From Halobacterium wangiae (GTDB lineage Archaea; Halobacteriota; Halobacteria; Halobacteriales; Halobacteriaceae): a stretch of DNA of 64,000 nt. The position numbers and the translations under genes were made by a program. The notes beneath the pieces were generated by a model that saw only the letters and a program-made list of their open reading frames with translations, was not told the origin of the DNA and did not search any database. Each line of letters begins with the position of its first letter. Position 1 is the stretch's first letter. Where the stretch lies: the NCBI RefSeq assembly GCF_021249345.1, contig NZ_CP089588.1, positions 1,240,001-1,304,000 of the forward strand, in the 5' to 3' direction. Below, piece after piece: positions 33,425 through 42,570 of this stretch.

Positions 33425-33679
33425 CTACACGCGGTCGTCGGGGTCGTGGCGGTCGCGCATCCGGGTCGCCTCCTCCGCGTAGCGCTGTCGTTCCTGGTCG
33501 TCCGCTGGGGGTTCGAGGTCGTCGACCTCGACGTCGACGGCGGCCGTCGGGTCGCCGGCGTTCATCGAGCGCTGCTTGCGGAGGACTCGCTCGCCGTCCG
33601 GCGTGGCGTAGACGACGTTCAGCAGGCCCTTGTCGGTGTACTCCCGGTAGACCAGCCAGGCGCGCTCGGTGTCGGTCAT
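33425..33679 (-). CDS. Haloarchaeal conserved hypothetical protein, 84 residues
   Basis: A small, soluble, charged protein: RAWLVYREYTDKGLLNVVYA, then TPDGERVLRKQRS as two predicted strands, then an acidic helix rich in Asp, Glu and Arg (ADDQERQRYAEEATRMRDRH). No family with a known function is recognised; the two-strand N-terminal part resembles short haloarchaeal proteins found beside transporters. Clear ATG start, intact frame and acidic composition support it being real. It lies between the ABC permease and the membrane protein gene on the same strand. Confidence 0.7.
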   Translation of the reverse strand: MTDTERAWLVYREYTDKGLLNVVYATPDGERVLRKQRSMNAGDPTAAVDVEVDDLEPPADDQERQRYAEEATRMRDRHDPDDRV

Positions 33680-33725
33680 CGTCTGGCGGTTCTCGGAGGA
33701 CGCCCTTGAAGCGTTCGGGGTCGGC

Positions 33726-34403
33726 CTACCGGGAGCCGGCGACGGCGCCCCCGAGGTAGCCGCCGAGCGCGCTCAACGCGACGAGGTAGACGACAGAGAA
33801 CAGCAGCGCAGCGACCAGCACGGCCGCGATGGGGACCGAGACGGTCGCCACGCCGACCGTGGGGAACACGAGCAGGAGGACGACGGGCACGGACGCGACC
33901 AGTCCGGAGAGCGTGCCGGCCGCGACGGCTCCGCCCCCACGTTCGAGGTAGCCGGCGAGCCCGCCGCCGATCACCGGCGAGAGCGGGATGCTGCTCGCGA
34001 CGGCGGTGACGGCCGCACCGAGCACGACGTTCCGCCGAGATTCCGCGAGCGCGCGCTCGCCACCCCGCGAGCGGACGCGGCGGTAGTGAACGAGGAACCA
34101 GACGCCAGCGACGACCAGCGCCACACCCGTGACGACCATCCCGAGGCCGGTCCACGACCCCAGTGCCTCGGTGACCTCGATCGTCTCAGCCTCCGTCAGG
34201 ATCGTCGACTCGACGGTCTGTTCGGCGACCAGTTCGCGAGCCAGTTCCTCGTCGACGGCGGCGTAGAAGAGGGCGCCCGGGACGGCGAGCACGGCCCCTG
34301 CCACCACGAGCAGCGCGGCGACCAGCCAGTCGATGGCGCTGTCGAGCAGCCAGGACGCCGGGAGGTCGTGGTCGACCGAGGACTCCGGTTCAGAGACGGA
34401 CAT
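33726..34403 (-). CDS. Haloarchaeal membrane protein (DUF5518-like)
   Basis: A 225-residue protein with about five TM helices. An N-terminal pair (WLVAALLVVAGAVLAVPGAL and LGMVVTGVALVVAGVWFLVH) flanks an extracytoplasmic acidic loop (about 50-85). The C-terminal half has SPVIGGGLAGYLERGGGAVA, the glycine-rich helix pair typical of DUF5518, and ends SALGGYLGGAVAGSR. Function unknown. The start chosen is the ATG at MSVSEPESS; an in-frame ATG six codons upstream (MFLNVH) is possible but would precede the acidic start. It diverges from uvrC. Confidence 0.75.
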   Translation of the reverse strand: MSVSEPESSVDHDLPASWLLDSAIDWLVAALLVVAGAVLAVPGALFYAAVDEELARELVAEQTVESTILTEAETIEVTEALGSWTGLGMVVTGVALVVAGVWFLVHYRRVRSRGGERALAESRRNVVLGAAVTAVASSIPLSPVIGGGLAGYLERGGGAVAAGTLSGLVASVPVVLLLVFPTVGVATVSVPIAAVLVAALLFSVVYLVALSALGGYLGGAVAGSR

Positions 34404-34543
34404 GTGTACGTTCAGGAACACTCCGGCGCACCCTAAACGTGGCGGGCGCCCCCGCTGTTCGCGGCTCCCGGGGCTGTTCGCTCGTTCGCCCTCGCTCTCG
34501 GCGACCGCGTAACTGAAGCGGCCGAAGCGCCTACGGCCGCCCG

Positions 34544-36331
34544 ATGGACGGGGACGCGGTCCGGGAGTTCGCGAGCGACCTGCCCAGGGAGCCCGGCGTC
34601 TACCAGTTCCTGCGGGACGACGGGACCGTGCTGTACGTCGGGAAGGCCGTGGACGTCCGCTCCCGGGTGCGGTCGTACGCGGACCCGCGGAGCAGGCGCA
34701 TCGCGAACATGGTCGAGCGTGCGGACGGCCTCGACTTCGCGGTCACCGACACGGAGACGCAGGCGCTGCTGCTGGAGGCGAACCTCGTCAAGCGCCACCA
34801 GCCACGGTACAACGTCCGCCTGAAGGACGACAAGTCCTACCCACTGGTGCAGTTCACGGACCACGACGCCCCCCGGATCGAGGTGACCCGCGACCCCGAG
34901 GAGGGCGCCGTCGCGTACGGCCCGTACACGGACATCGGACAGGTGAACACGGTCGTGAAGGCCGTCCGCGAGGTGTACGGCGTCCGGGGCTGCTCCGAGC
35001 ACAAGTACCGGGGCCGCGAGCGCCCCTGCCTGGACTACGAGATGGGGCTCTGCACAGCGCCCTGCACGGGCGAGATCGCCGAGGAAGACTACCTCACGGA
35101 CGTGGAAGCGGCGCGGCGGTTCTTCGAGGGCGAACCCGGCGTGCTCGCGGACCCGATGCGCCGGGAGATGGAGCGAGCGGCCCAGAACCAGGAGTTCGAG
35201 CGCGCGGCGAACCTCCGGGACCGACTGGAGGACGTCGAGTCGTTCCACGGCGGCGCGGGCGCGGCGGTCGCGAGCCACGACGACACGAAGACGACCGACG
35301 TGCTCGGTGTGGCCGTGGAGGGCGACCGGGCGACCGTCGCCCGCCTGCACGCCGAGCACGGACAACTCGTGGAGCGCGACCAGCACTATCTGGACGCGCC
35401 CGACCGCGCGGCCGACTCCGAGGAGGCCGCGGAACGAGCGAACGGGGAGGGACGACCCGTGAGCCACATCGCGGACCTGCTCGCGGCGTTCATCGTGCAG
35501 TTCTACGCCGAGCGGGAGCTCCCGGACCGCCTGCTGCTCCCCGAGGCCCACGGCGACGACGACGTGGCGGCGTGGCTCGACGCGGCGGGCGTCGAGGTCC
35601 AGGTGCCGGGCGCTGGCCGGGAGGCGACGCTCGTCGATCTGGCCCTGAAGAACGCCCACCGGCGCGCCGGCGACAAGGACGAACTCGGCGCGCTCGCGGA
35701 CGCCCTCGGGACTGCCCGTCCGGAACGCATCGAGGGGTTCGACGTGAGCCACGCCCAGGGGAAGGCGGCCGTCGGCAGCGACGTCTGCTTCGTCGGCGGG
35801 AGCGCGGAGAAGGCCGGCTACCGCCGGAAGAAACTCGACGACGAGAACGACGACTACGCGAACATGAAGCGCCTCGTGCAGTGGCGCGCAGCGCGCGCGC
35901 TCGAAGGGCGGGACGACCGCCCGGACCCCGACCTGCTGCTCGTCGACGGCGGAGAGGGACAGCTGAACGCCGCACTCGATGCCCTCGAGGAGACGGGGTG
36001 GGACGTGCCGGCGGTGGCGCTGGCGAAAGACGAGGAGGTCGTCATCACCCCCGAGCGGACGTACGACTGGGACGGCGACGCACCCCAGTTGCACGTCCTC
36101 CAGCGCGTCCGCGACGAGGCCCATCGGTTCGCGGTGGCGTACCACCAGACGGTGCGCGACGAGGTGTCGACGGCGCTGGACGGCGTCGACGGCGTCGGCC
36201 CGGAGTTGCGCAAGCGCATCCTTCGGCGGTTCGGGAGCGTCGAAGCGGTCCGCGAGGCCTCTGCGGGCGACCTGCGGGACGTCGAGGGCGTCGGCGAGAA
36301 GACGGCGGAGACGCTGGCACGGCGGCTCTGA
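34544..36331 (+). CDS. uvrC: Excinuclease ABC subunit C
   Basis: A 595-residue UvrC, the double-incision nuclease of bacterial-type nucleotide excision repair. The GIY-YIG domain is N-terminal ([20 protein letters not shown] with a later Arg). A Cys cluster follows ([21 protein letters not shown]), then the UVR motif ([16 protein letters not shown]), the RNase H-like domain ([15 protein letters not shown] and [13 protein letters not shown]) and a terminal (HhH)2. It works with UvrB, encoded 4 kb away. An Ala/Glu-rich insert (about 285-305) is haloarchaeal. Its TGA directly abuts the stop of the opposing permease gene with no base between. Confidence 0.96.
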   Translation: MDGDAVREFASDLPREPGVYQFLRDDGTVLYVGKAVDVRSRVRSYADPRSRRIANMVERADGLDFAVTDTETQALLLEANLVKRHQPRYNVRLKDDKSYPLVQFTDHDAPRIEVTRDPEEGAVAYGPYTDIGQVNTVVKAVREVYGVRGCSEHKYRGRERPCLDYEMGLCTAPCTGEIAEEDYLTDVEAARRFFEGEPGVLADPMRREMERAAQNQEFERAANLRDRLEDVESFHGGAGAAVASHDDTKTTDVLGVAVEGDRATVARLHAEHGQLVERDQHYLDAPDRAADSEEAAERANGEGRPVSHIADLLAAFIVQFYAERELPDRLLLPEAHGDDDVAAWLDAAGVEVQVPGAGREATLVDLALKNAHRRAGDKDELGALADALGTARPERIEGFDVSHAQGKAAVGSDVCFVGGSAEKAGYRRKKLDDENDDYANMKRLVQWRAARALEGRDDRPDPDLLLVDGGEGQLNAALDALEETGWDVPAVALAKDEEVVITPERTYDWDGDAPQLHVLQRVRDEAHRFAVAYHQTVRDEVSTALDGVDGVGPELRKRILRRFGSVEAVREASAGDLRDVEGVGEKTAETLARRL

Positions 36332-37183
36332 CTACCCGAGTTCCGACCGGCGGAAGGAGAGGTAGCCGACGAGCATCGAACCGGCGCCCCAGACGAACAT
36401 CACGAGGGCGTTGAACCAGAACTTCGCGTACACCTTGTCCGGTGCGTTACCGATCTGGGCGTTGAGCGAGTCGTACGGCGTCGGGAACAGCCCCTGGTAG
36501 ACGATCTGGGTGCTGTAGAGGTACGACGTCGCCGGGGAGAGCGCCCGTACCAGTTGCTGGGTGTCCTCGGAGATGGTCGTCCCGAGGACGTCGGCGACGG
36601 TGTTCAGGAGGTCGGGGAGGCCGATGACGGGGAGGAACCCGAACCAGAACGGCACGAGCAGGAAGTAGGCGCCGAAGACGCCGAGCATCGCCCGGGACCG
36701 ACTGTTCGTGACCGCGGAGATGCCGACGTAGATGCCGACGAACGCGAACGCGGCCAGCAGCGAGACGCCGGCGAACGCCGCGAACCGCGCGGGACCCGGG
36801 GCCTCGACGAACGCCAGGAGCGCGACGAGGAAGCCGGCGGCGACGGCGAGGACGACGGCGGCGACGGCCACCGCGAACCGCGAGGCGAACTTCCCGAGCA
36901 CGTAGTCGGTGCGCGTGTTCGGCAGTCCCATCACGTACTTGATGGCGCCGCTGTCCCGGTCGCCGGCGATGGCGAGGTACGTGAGCGGCGCGAGGATGAT
37001 GGGGAACACCAGGAACATGAAGAACGACACGTCGAACAGCGCCCGGTACGGGTGATCGTAGACGGTGATCTCGGAGACGAAGATGAGCGCGACGAGCGCC
37101 GTGAGGACGCCGACGACGCCGAGCACGACGTACGACCGGCGGGCGTTCGTGAAGTCGTCGCGAGCGACGGTGCGGAGACTCAC
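36332..37183 (-). CDS. ABC-2 type transporter permease (module 2)
   Basis: A 283-residue, six-helix permease: SLRTVARDDFTNARRSYVVL at the N terminus, AIKYVMGLPNTRTDYVLGKF as coupling segment, then TMs ending FVWGAGSMLVGYLSFRRSEL. It starts with GTG at 37183, overlapping the TGA of the ATPase gene. It is clearly paralogous to the two permeases of module 1 (same start motif and the LPxTRxxxVxGK element). The substrate is unknown. Its stop is directly adjacent to the uvrC stop on the opposite strand. Confidence 0.88.
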   Translation of the reverse strand: MSLRTVARDDFTNARRSYVVLGVVGVLTALVALIFVSEITVYDHPYRALFDVSFFMFLVFPIILAPLTYLAIAGDRDSGAIKYVMGLPNTRTDYVLGKFASRFAVAVAAVVLAVAAGFLVALLAFVEAPGPARFAAFAGVSLLAAFAFVGIYVGISAVTNSRSRAMLGVFGAYFLLVPFWFGFLPVIGLPDLLNTVADVLGTTISEDTQQLVRALSPATSYLYSTQIVYQGLFPTPYDSLNAQIGNAPDKVYAKFWFNALVMFVWGAGSMLVGYLSFRRSELG

Positions 37184-38151
37184 GCCGCGTCACCTCCGGG
37201 AGCGGCGGCAGCCTTCGGTGCGGTTCCACTCGCGTCGCTCCGCTCGCCGTCGCCGTTCTCGGTGTACTGCTCGAACAGCGCCTCCAGGGAGGCGTCCGCG
37301 ACGGTGATGTCGGTGACGGTGGCGACGGCGTCGAGCGCGCGGAGCGCCGGCATCTTCGCGTCCGGCCGGACGCAGGCGATCTCGATCGTCTCGCCGACGA
37401 CGGTCACGTCGCGGACGCCGTCGACGGCCGCGACCGACTCGACGTCGGGCACGGACGCCACGTCGGCCTCGATGACGGACTCGGCGTCGATGCGCTCGCG
37501 GAGGTTGTCGATGGTGTCGACGGCGGTCATCGTCCCCTGGTTCATGATGCCGACGCGGTCGCAGACCTGCTCGACCTGCCCGAGGACGTGGCTGGAGAAG
37601 AACACGGTAGCGCCGCGTGCGGCCTCCTCGCGGACGATGTCCCGGAGGAGTTTCGCGCCCTTCGGGTCGAGGCCCGAGGACGGTTCGTCGAGGATGAGGA
37701 GGTCGGGGTCGCCGACGAGCGCCATGCCGAGTGCGAGGCGCTGGGTCATCCCCTTCGAGTAGCCGCCGGCGGCGCGGCGGGTGGCGTCCGGGTCGAGGCC
37801 GACGCGGTCGAGAATCTCGTCGGGGTCGTCGTCGGCGCCCTTCGTCTCGATGGCGGAGATGACGTGCTCGCGGCCGGTGAGATTCTCGTAGACCGAGAAT
37901 CCCTCGGGGAGGAGGCCGGTGCGCTGGCGGACCGCCCGGGACTCGCGGGTGGCGTCGTGGCCGAGCACCGCCGCGGTGCCGTCGCTGGCGTTCAGGAAGC
38001 CCAGTAGCACGTTGATGGTCGTGGACTTCCCGGCGCCGTTGGGACCGAGGAAGCCGAACACCTCGCCCTCCTCGACGGTCAAATTCAGGGCGTCGACGGC
38101 CGTGAGGTCGCCGAAGCGCCTCGTCAGGCCGTCTGTCTCGATTGCGGGCAT
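37180..38151 (-). CDS. ABC transporter ATPase (module 2)
   Basis: A 323-residue ATPase: Walker A GPNGAGKSTT, signature GGYSKGMTQR, Walker B LLILDEPSSGLDPKG and H-loop FFSSHVLGQVE. It matches the module 1 ATPase along its whole length, including the extra C-terminal domain, so the modules arose by duplication or repeated acquisition. Its promoter is visible: TTAATAAAC near 38175-38183, about 27 bases before the ATG. With the permease it probably forms a two-gene export system. Confidence 0.93.
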   Translation of the reverse strand: MPAIETDGLTRRFGDLTAVDALNLTVEEGEVFGFLGPNGAGKSTTINVLLGFLNASDGTAAVLGHDATRESRAVRQRTGLLPEGFSVYENLTGREHVISAIETKGADDDPDEILDRVGLDPDATRRAAGGYSKGMTQRLALGMALVGDPDLLILDEPSSGLDPKGAKLLRDIVREEAARGATVFFSSHVLGQVEQVCDRVGIMNQGTMTAVDTIDNLRERIDAESVIEADVASVPDVESVAAVDGVRDVTVVGETIEIACVRPDAKMPALRALDAVATVTDITVADASLEALFEQYTENGDGERSDASGTAPKAAAAPGGDAA

Positions 38152-38172
38152 ACGTGCACGTCTGTGGACACG

Positions 38173-38184
38173 ACTTAATAAACT
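38173..38184 (-). promoter_or_regulatory. TATA box for ABC module 2
   Basis: CTTAATAAACTA (38174-38185) reads TAGTTTATTAAG on the minus strand, about 27 bases before the ATPase ATG. Good leaderless spacing. Confidence 0.65.
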
Positions 38185-38266
38185 ATCCTGGTTTTACAGG
38201 CTCTGAGACACCCGTCTGTGGGAAGTTAGCACGGGCCGGAGTGTGGCGGGTGGCGGCGGTCGTCGG

Positions 38267-38581
38267 TCAGTCACTCCCGGTGTACTCGAAGGCGACGTCG
38301 TGTACCTCCAGTTCCGGGTGGGCGAGGAACATCTCCCTGGGCGCGTCACCGGCGTGAGCGTCCCCGAAGTCCTGGCTCTCCGTCCACGCCTCGAAGTCCG
38401 CTCGGGACTCCCAGTACGTCGCGGAGACGAACGTGTCCGTCTCCTCGCTGGCGGGCGTGAGGAGTTCGAACGTCACGAAGCCGTCGTGGTCCTCGAGCCC
38501 GTCGACGCTGTCGCGGAAGCGCTCGACGAACTCCTCCTCGTACCCGTCGGCGATTTTGAAGCGGTTGGCGACGAGAATCAT
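38267..38581 (-). CDS. ABM-domain monooxygenase (HmoA-like)
   Basis: A 104-residue antibiotic-biosynthesis-monooxygenase domain: MILVANRFKIADGYEEEFVE, FRDSVDGLEDHDGFVTFELL, VSATYWESRADFEAWTESQD and FGDAHAG, close to the haem-degrading HmoA/IsdG-like branch (N near start, W and H in the last helix). It may break down haem or detoxify small molecules; haem transport genes are not adjacent. Dimeric ferredoxin-like fold expected in the cytoplasm. It lies between ABC module 2 and uvrB, 45 bases downstream of the uvrB stop, so possibly co-transcribed with it. Confidence 0.85.
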   Translation of the reverse strand: MILVANRFKIADGYEEEFVERFRDSVDGLEDHDGFVTFELLTPASEETDTFVSATYWESRADFEAWTESQDFGDAHAGDAPREMFLAHPELEVHDVAFEYTGSD

Positions 38582-38626
38582 TGCGTCCGAACAGACGGCG
38601 ACCGACTCGAAAAGCGTTGTCCGGGC

Positions 38627-40690
38627 CTACCACTCCTCGGCTTCGGGGGCGACGCCCTCGTCGGCGGCGTCGGGTGTGCCGATGTCGAACTCCCTGCGGA
38701 GTTCGCGCATGCGGTCGCGGATGTCCGCTGCGAGTTCGAACTCCAGGTTGTTCGCGGCGGCCTCCATGCGCTCTTCGAGTTCCTCGACGAGCAGCGCGGC
38801 CTCCTGTTCGTCCGCCGGCCCCTCGCCGGTGACCGAGGAGGTGTCCGTCTCCGCGCCGGGGAGGTTCATCTCGCTGACGTCCTTCTCGATGGTCGTCGGC
38901 GTGGTGTCGTTGTCCTCGTTGAACTGCTGCTGGATGTGGCGGCGGCGCTGGGTCTCCTCGATGGCATCGGCCATCGCGTCGGTCGTCTCGTCGGCGTAGA
39001 GGATCACCTCGCCGTTGACGTTCCGGGCCGCCCGCCCCATCGTCTGGACGAGGCTGGTCTCCGAGCGCAGGAACCCCTGCTGGTCGGCGTCGAGGATAGC
39101 GACGAGGCTCACCTCGGGGATGTCCAGGCCCTCCCGGAGGAGGTTGATGCCGACGAGCACGTCGAACTCGCCGAGGCGGAGGCCGCGGACGAGTTCGTGG
39201 CGCTCCAAGGTGTCCGTCTCGTCGTGCATGTACTCGACGGCGACGCCGGCCTCCTCGAGGTACTCCGTGAGGTCCTCGGCCATGCGCTTGGTGAGCGTGG
39301 TGACGAGCACGCGCTCCTCGCGCTCGACGCGGTCGTCGATGCGTGCCATGAGGTCCTCGACCTGTCCGGTCGCCTCCGCGACGTTCACCTCGGGGTCGAC
39401 GAGGTGCGTCGGGCGGACGATCTGCTCGACGACGTTCGCGGAGTGCTCGCGCTCGTAGTCGCTGGGCGTCGCGGAGACGTACAGCGTCTGGTCGGTCTTC
39501 TCCTCAAACTCCTCGAAGGTGAGCGGGCGGTTGTCGTAGGCGGTCGGGAGGCGGAAGCCGTTCTCCACCAGGCTGTCCTTCCGGGACTTGTCGCCCGCGT
39601 ACTGGCCCTTGATCTGCGGGACCGTGCGGTGGGACTCGTCGATGACCGTCATGAAGTCGTCGGGGAAGTAGTCCAGCAGGGTGTACGGCGCGTCCCCGGG
39701 TTCGCGGTCCGAGAGGTAGACCGAGTAGTTCTCGATGCCCGAACAGTAGCCCGCCTCGGCCATCATCTCCAGGTCGAAGGTGGTGCGCTCTTCGATGCGC
39801 TGGGCGGCGATCATGTCACCCTCGCGCTCGAAGTAGCGGACCCGGGCCTCCATGTCCTCGCGGATCTCCTCGATGGCCGACGCCATCTCGTCCTCGGGGA
39901 CCGAGTAGTGCTCCGCCGGGTGGAACAGGACTGCGGGTTCCTCGCTCTCGACGGTCCCCTCGAGGGGGTCGAGTTTCGCCATGCGGTCGACCTCGTCGCC
40001 CCAGAACTCAACGCGAACGGGGTAGCGGCCGTACATCGGGAACACCTCCACGGTGTCGCCGCGAACGCGGAACGTCCCCTGCGTGAAGTCGACGTCGTTG
40101 CGCTCGTAGTTCAGGTCCACGAGTTTCGAGAGCAGTTCCTCGCGTTCGATGGTCTGACCGCGTTCGAGGCGCAGGCTCATCCCCTCGTAGTTGCGCGGGT
40201 CACCGAGGCCGTAGATGGCCGACACCGACGCGACCACGATGGTGTCGTCCCGCGTCAGCAGCGAGCGCGTCGCGGAGTGGCGGAGTCGGTCGATCTCGTC
40301 GTTGATGGAGGCGTCCTTCTCGATGTACTTGTCCGTCTGCTCGACGTACGCCTCGGGCTGGTAGTAGTCGTAGTAGGAGACGAAGTACTCGACGGCGTTG
40401 TCCGGGAAGAGGTTCCGGAACTCCTCGTACAGCTGGGCGGCGAGGGTCTTGTTGTGGGCGATGACGAGCGTCGGTTTCTGTACCTGTTCGACCACCCACG
40501 AGACGGTGTTCGTCTTCCCCGACCCCGTGACGCCGAGCAGCGTCTGCTTGTCGGCGCCCGACTGGAAGCCCGCGGCGAGCTCCTCGATTGCCTGGGGCTG
40601 GTCGCCCGCGGGGTCGAACGGGGCCTCCACTCGGAACGGGACCTCCGCTTTCGGGTCGTCCGGCTGGAGTGGGCCGCTGGCGTCACTCAT
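38627..40690 (-). CDS. uvrB: Excinuclease ABC subunit B
   Basis: A 687-residue UvrB, the damage-verifying helicase-like subunit of nucleotide excision repair. Walker A is [11 protein letters not shown], the beta-hairpin is [20 protein letters not shown], the DEXX box is [10 protein letters not shown], and motifs V-VI are [14 protein letters not shown] and [11 protein letters not shown]-terminal UVR domain ([20 protein letters not shown]) contacts UvrC. Full length compared with bacterial homologues of about 670. UvrA is not in the window. The gene reads toward the ABM protein; the divergent neighbour is a small membrane protein. Confidence 0.97.
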   Translation of the reverse strand: MSDASGPLQPDDPKAEVPFRVEAPFDPAGDQPQAIEELAAGFQSGADKQTLLGVTGSGKTNTVSWVVEQVQKPTLVIAHNKTLAAQLYEEFRNLFPDNAVEYFVSYYDYYQPEAYVEQTDKYIEKDASINDEIDRLRHSATRSLLTRDDTIVVASVSAIYGLGDPRNYEGMSLRLERGQTIEREELLSKLVDLNYERNDVDFTQGTFRVRGDTVEVFPMYGRYPVRVEFWGDEVDRMAKLDPLEGTVESEEPAVLFHPAEHYSVPEDEMASAIEEIREDMEARVRYFEREGDMIAAQRIEERTTFDLEMMAEAGYCSGIENYSVYLSDREPGDAPYTLLDYFPDDFMTVIDESHRTVPQIKGQYAGDKSRKDSLVENGFRLPTAYDNRPLTFEEFEEKTDQTLYVSATPSDYEREHSANVVEQIVRPTHLVDPEVNVAEATGQVEDLMARIDDRVEREERVLVTTLTKRMAEDLTEYLEEAGVAVEYMHDETDTLERHELVRGLRLGEFDVLVGINLLREGLDIPEVSLVAILDADQQGFLRSETSLVQTMGRAARNVNGEVILYADETTDAMADAIEETQRRRHIQQQFNEDNDTTPTTIEKDVSEMNLPGAETDTSSVTGEGPADEQEAALLVEELEERMEAAANNLEFELAADIRDRMRELRREFDIGTPDAADEGVAPEAEEW

Positions 40691-40839
40691 TGGTTCCCCC
40701 TAGTCACGTGGCCACTTCAGGAGCGCGGTGGCCGCACGTCGTGCGGCGTCCGGGACCTCCACTGGCGCCGTTCGCCCCCTGCCGCGAGTGCGAGTCTGAC
40801 GTACGTTTAAGTGGGGTGATCCTCCTTGTCGGCTTGGAC

Positions 40840-41250
40840 ATGGCAACAGCCAACCAGTATTCGCAGGGCGAAAAAGTAGCACTCGGTGGGGCAGGGCTCG
40901 CCGCAGTCGGCGCGTTCCTTCCGTGGATCAAACTCGGCCAGCTGGGTAGCATGAACGGCCTGGACGGGGACGGGACGTACACCCTCATCTTCGCCGTCGT
41001 CGCGGTCGGTATCATCGTGGTGCGCAACTGGGAGCGAATCGACAAGGGCGCCGTGGCGGTGCTCGGACTCCTCACGCTCGGAATCGGTGCGCTGTACATC
41101 ACCGACCCGGCGGCCGGGACGAACCTCGGACAGGCCGGCGCCTTCGGCGAGGCCATCGCGGAGGCCCTCCAGCCCGGGATGGGACTGTACGTCACCGCGC
41201 TCGGCGGTCTCGGGATGCTCGTCGGCGGCGGCCTCGGACTGCAGGACTGA
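40840..41250 (+). CDS. Small membrane protein, haloarchaeal
   Basis: A 136-residue protein with four hydrophobic helices (GGAGLAAVGAFLPWIKLG, TLIFAVVAVGIIVV, VAVLGLLTLGIGALYI, YVTALGGLGMLVGGGLGL). An early FLPWI and a Gly-rich ending are common in small haloarchaeal membrane proteins. No family function is known. The start is chosen as the ATG of MATANQYSQGEKV; GTTTAAGTGG 33 bases upstream (40804-40813) is a suitable TATA element. Divergent from uvrB and about 50 bases from the next gene on the same strand. Confidence 0.78.
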   Translation: MATANQYSQGEKVALGGAGLAAVGAFLPWIKLGQLGSMNGLDGDGTYTLIFAVVAVGIIVVRNWERIDKGAVAVLGLLTLGIGALYITDPAAGTNLGQAGAFGEAIAEALQPGMGLYVTALGGLGMLVGGGLGLQD

Positions 41251-41299
41251 GTCGACACCGGACCGCAGTTATTTCTCTCTCGGGACCCGATACCGACAC

Positions 41300-41572
41300 A
41301 TGGCACGAGACGAATTGAGCGCCGCGAGCGACCACCTGCGCGAGGCGGCGATCGCCACGACCAACGAAGAGCGCGAACAGCGACTCTACGAGCAGTCCGA
41401 CCAGCTAGCGCGGCTCGCGACGGCGGACTCCGGCCCGGACCACGGGCGCCTGGACCGCATCACGAACGCGCTGAACGAACTCTCCGCGGAACTCGACGCC
41501 GACGCGAAGGAGAGCGTCGAGGCGGCCAAGGAGCGCGTCGTAGCCTACCGGGAGACCGTCGAAGGCGTCTAG
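41300..41572 (+). CDS. Haloarchaeal hypothetical protein, 90 residues (DUF7553-like)
   Basis: An entirely helical, acidic protein (ARDELSAASDHLREAAIATT, then NEEREQRLYEQSDQLARLAT and VEAAKERVVAYRETVEGV), suggesting a two- or three-helix coiled bundle. It resembles short haloarchaeal proteins annotated as DUF7553; no activity is known. The ATG at 41300 gives the conserved MARDELSAASDHL beginning. It ends before a 289-base hairpin-rich gap that separates it from the convergent rubrerythrin-like gene. Confidence 0.75.
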   Translation: MARDELSAASDHLREAAIATTNEEREQRLYEQSDQLARLATADSGPDHGRLDRITNALNELSAELDADAKESVEAAKERVVAYRETVEGV

Positions 41573-41620
41573 CGGGGCGCGAGTCGCTCCGAACAACGGT
41601 GAGTGAAACAACGCACGCAT

Positions 41621-41842
41621 CCGCGACCCGAGTGGTCCGAAGGACCCGGAAGGGTCGCGGTTCACTCTGCGAGTGAGCGAAGCGAGCGAGCAGAGGCCGA
41701 CGACTGAACGGAGTCGGTCGAAAGAGCGCGAAGCGCTCTTTCGTGATGACGAGAGACGCCACAGGCGTCTCTCGAACCACGAAGCGAAGTGAAGGCGGAG
41801 TGCTTTTAGTGCAGGTTTTGCCAGCGAGCGGCCGGAGGCCGC
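41621..41842. repeat. Array of four strong hairpins between convergent genes
   Basis: Perfect stems: CCGCGACCC/GGGTCGCGG (41621-41629 with 41652-41660), enclosing GGTCC-GAA-GGACC. Then CGAAAGAGCG/CGCTCTTTCG (41719-41728 with 41734-41743, 5-base loop), CGAGAGACGCC/GGCGTCTCTCG (41750-41760 with 41764-41774, loop ACA) and GCGGCC/GGCCGC (41828-41833 with 41837-41842, loop GGA). The gap has no gene. It may be a two-way terminator, an RNA-processing region or a structured non-coding RNA. Confidence 0.7.
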
Positions 41843-41861
41843 GAGCGCAGCAAAACGTGCG

Positions 41862-42491
41862 TCAGCAGACCGGCTTCGGGTTGACGCCCATCGACTCCAG
41901 CTGGTCGACGTACTCGTCGTAGGCGGCCTGGATGGCGCCGTCCGCGGCCGCTTTCGCCGCGTCCCAGTCGGCGTCGTCCGCACAGACTGCGTCGAGGAGC
42001 TCGAGGGCCCGCTCGCGCTGGTCGCCGAGGTCCCCCTTGAGTTCGCGGAACAACTGGGCGGTCTGGGGGTCGGCCTGCCCGACGAAGAAGCCGGTGAGCT
42101 GTTCTTTGGACTTGCCGGTGGCTAGCACGCGCCCGAGCAGGCCGCCGGCGCGCTCGACCGTCGAGTCGAGGCCGCGGAGGTGGGCCTGCATCGCGGAGGG
42201 CTCGCCGTCGGGGTCGTACTCGCCGAGTTCGGCGAGGACGGACTCGTAGTGGTCGTCCTCCTCGTCGGCGGTGGTCTCGAACGCCTCGCGTGCCTCGGCG
42301 TGGTCCTCCGTGTCGGCCCACGACTCGAACGTGCGCGCGGCGGCGAACTCGGCGTCGGCGGCGGCGCGCAACACGTGGTCGGCGTCCATCTCGCCACCGG
42401 TGGCGGCGTACAGCGACTTCGAGGAGCCGAGCCGGGAGAGCGCGGTTTCGTTGTCGTCCCGGACCGCATCGAGGAACTCGTCTGGGTTCAT
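41862..42491 (-). CDS. Rubrerythrin/ferritin-like protein, haloarchaeal
   Basis: A 209-residue, all-helical protein. Ferritin-like helices are visible: DHVLRAAADAEFAAARTFES, ETTADEEDDHYESVLAEL (EExxH-like metal site as DEEDDHYE), then a longer tail ending VNPKPVC. It lacks the C-terminal rubredoxin domain of true rubrerythrins, so peroxide reduction is uncertain; iron binding or oxidative-stress defence are possible roles. Acidic, cytoplasmic. It is downstream of the tssA sulfurtransferase on the same strand with 79 bases between, and convergent with a helical hypothetical gene across the hairpin array. Confidence 0.8.
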   Translation of the reverse strand: MNPDEFLDAVRDDNETALSRLGSSKSLYAATGGEMDADHVLRAAADAEFAAARTFESWADTEDHAEAREAFETTADEEDDHYESVLAELGEYDPDGEPSAMQAHLRGLDSTVERAGGLLGRVLATGKSKEQLTGFFVGQADPQTAQLFRELKGDLGDQRERALELLDAVCADDADWDAAKAAADGAIQAAYDEYVDQLESMGVNPKPVC

Positions 42492-42570
42492 ACGAGTGGA
42501 TAGGCGAGCCTGCGGCTTGTATGCTGGCGTCGCGGCGAAGAAAATGCGGTCGGTTGTGGCGGTTGCGGCG

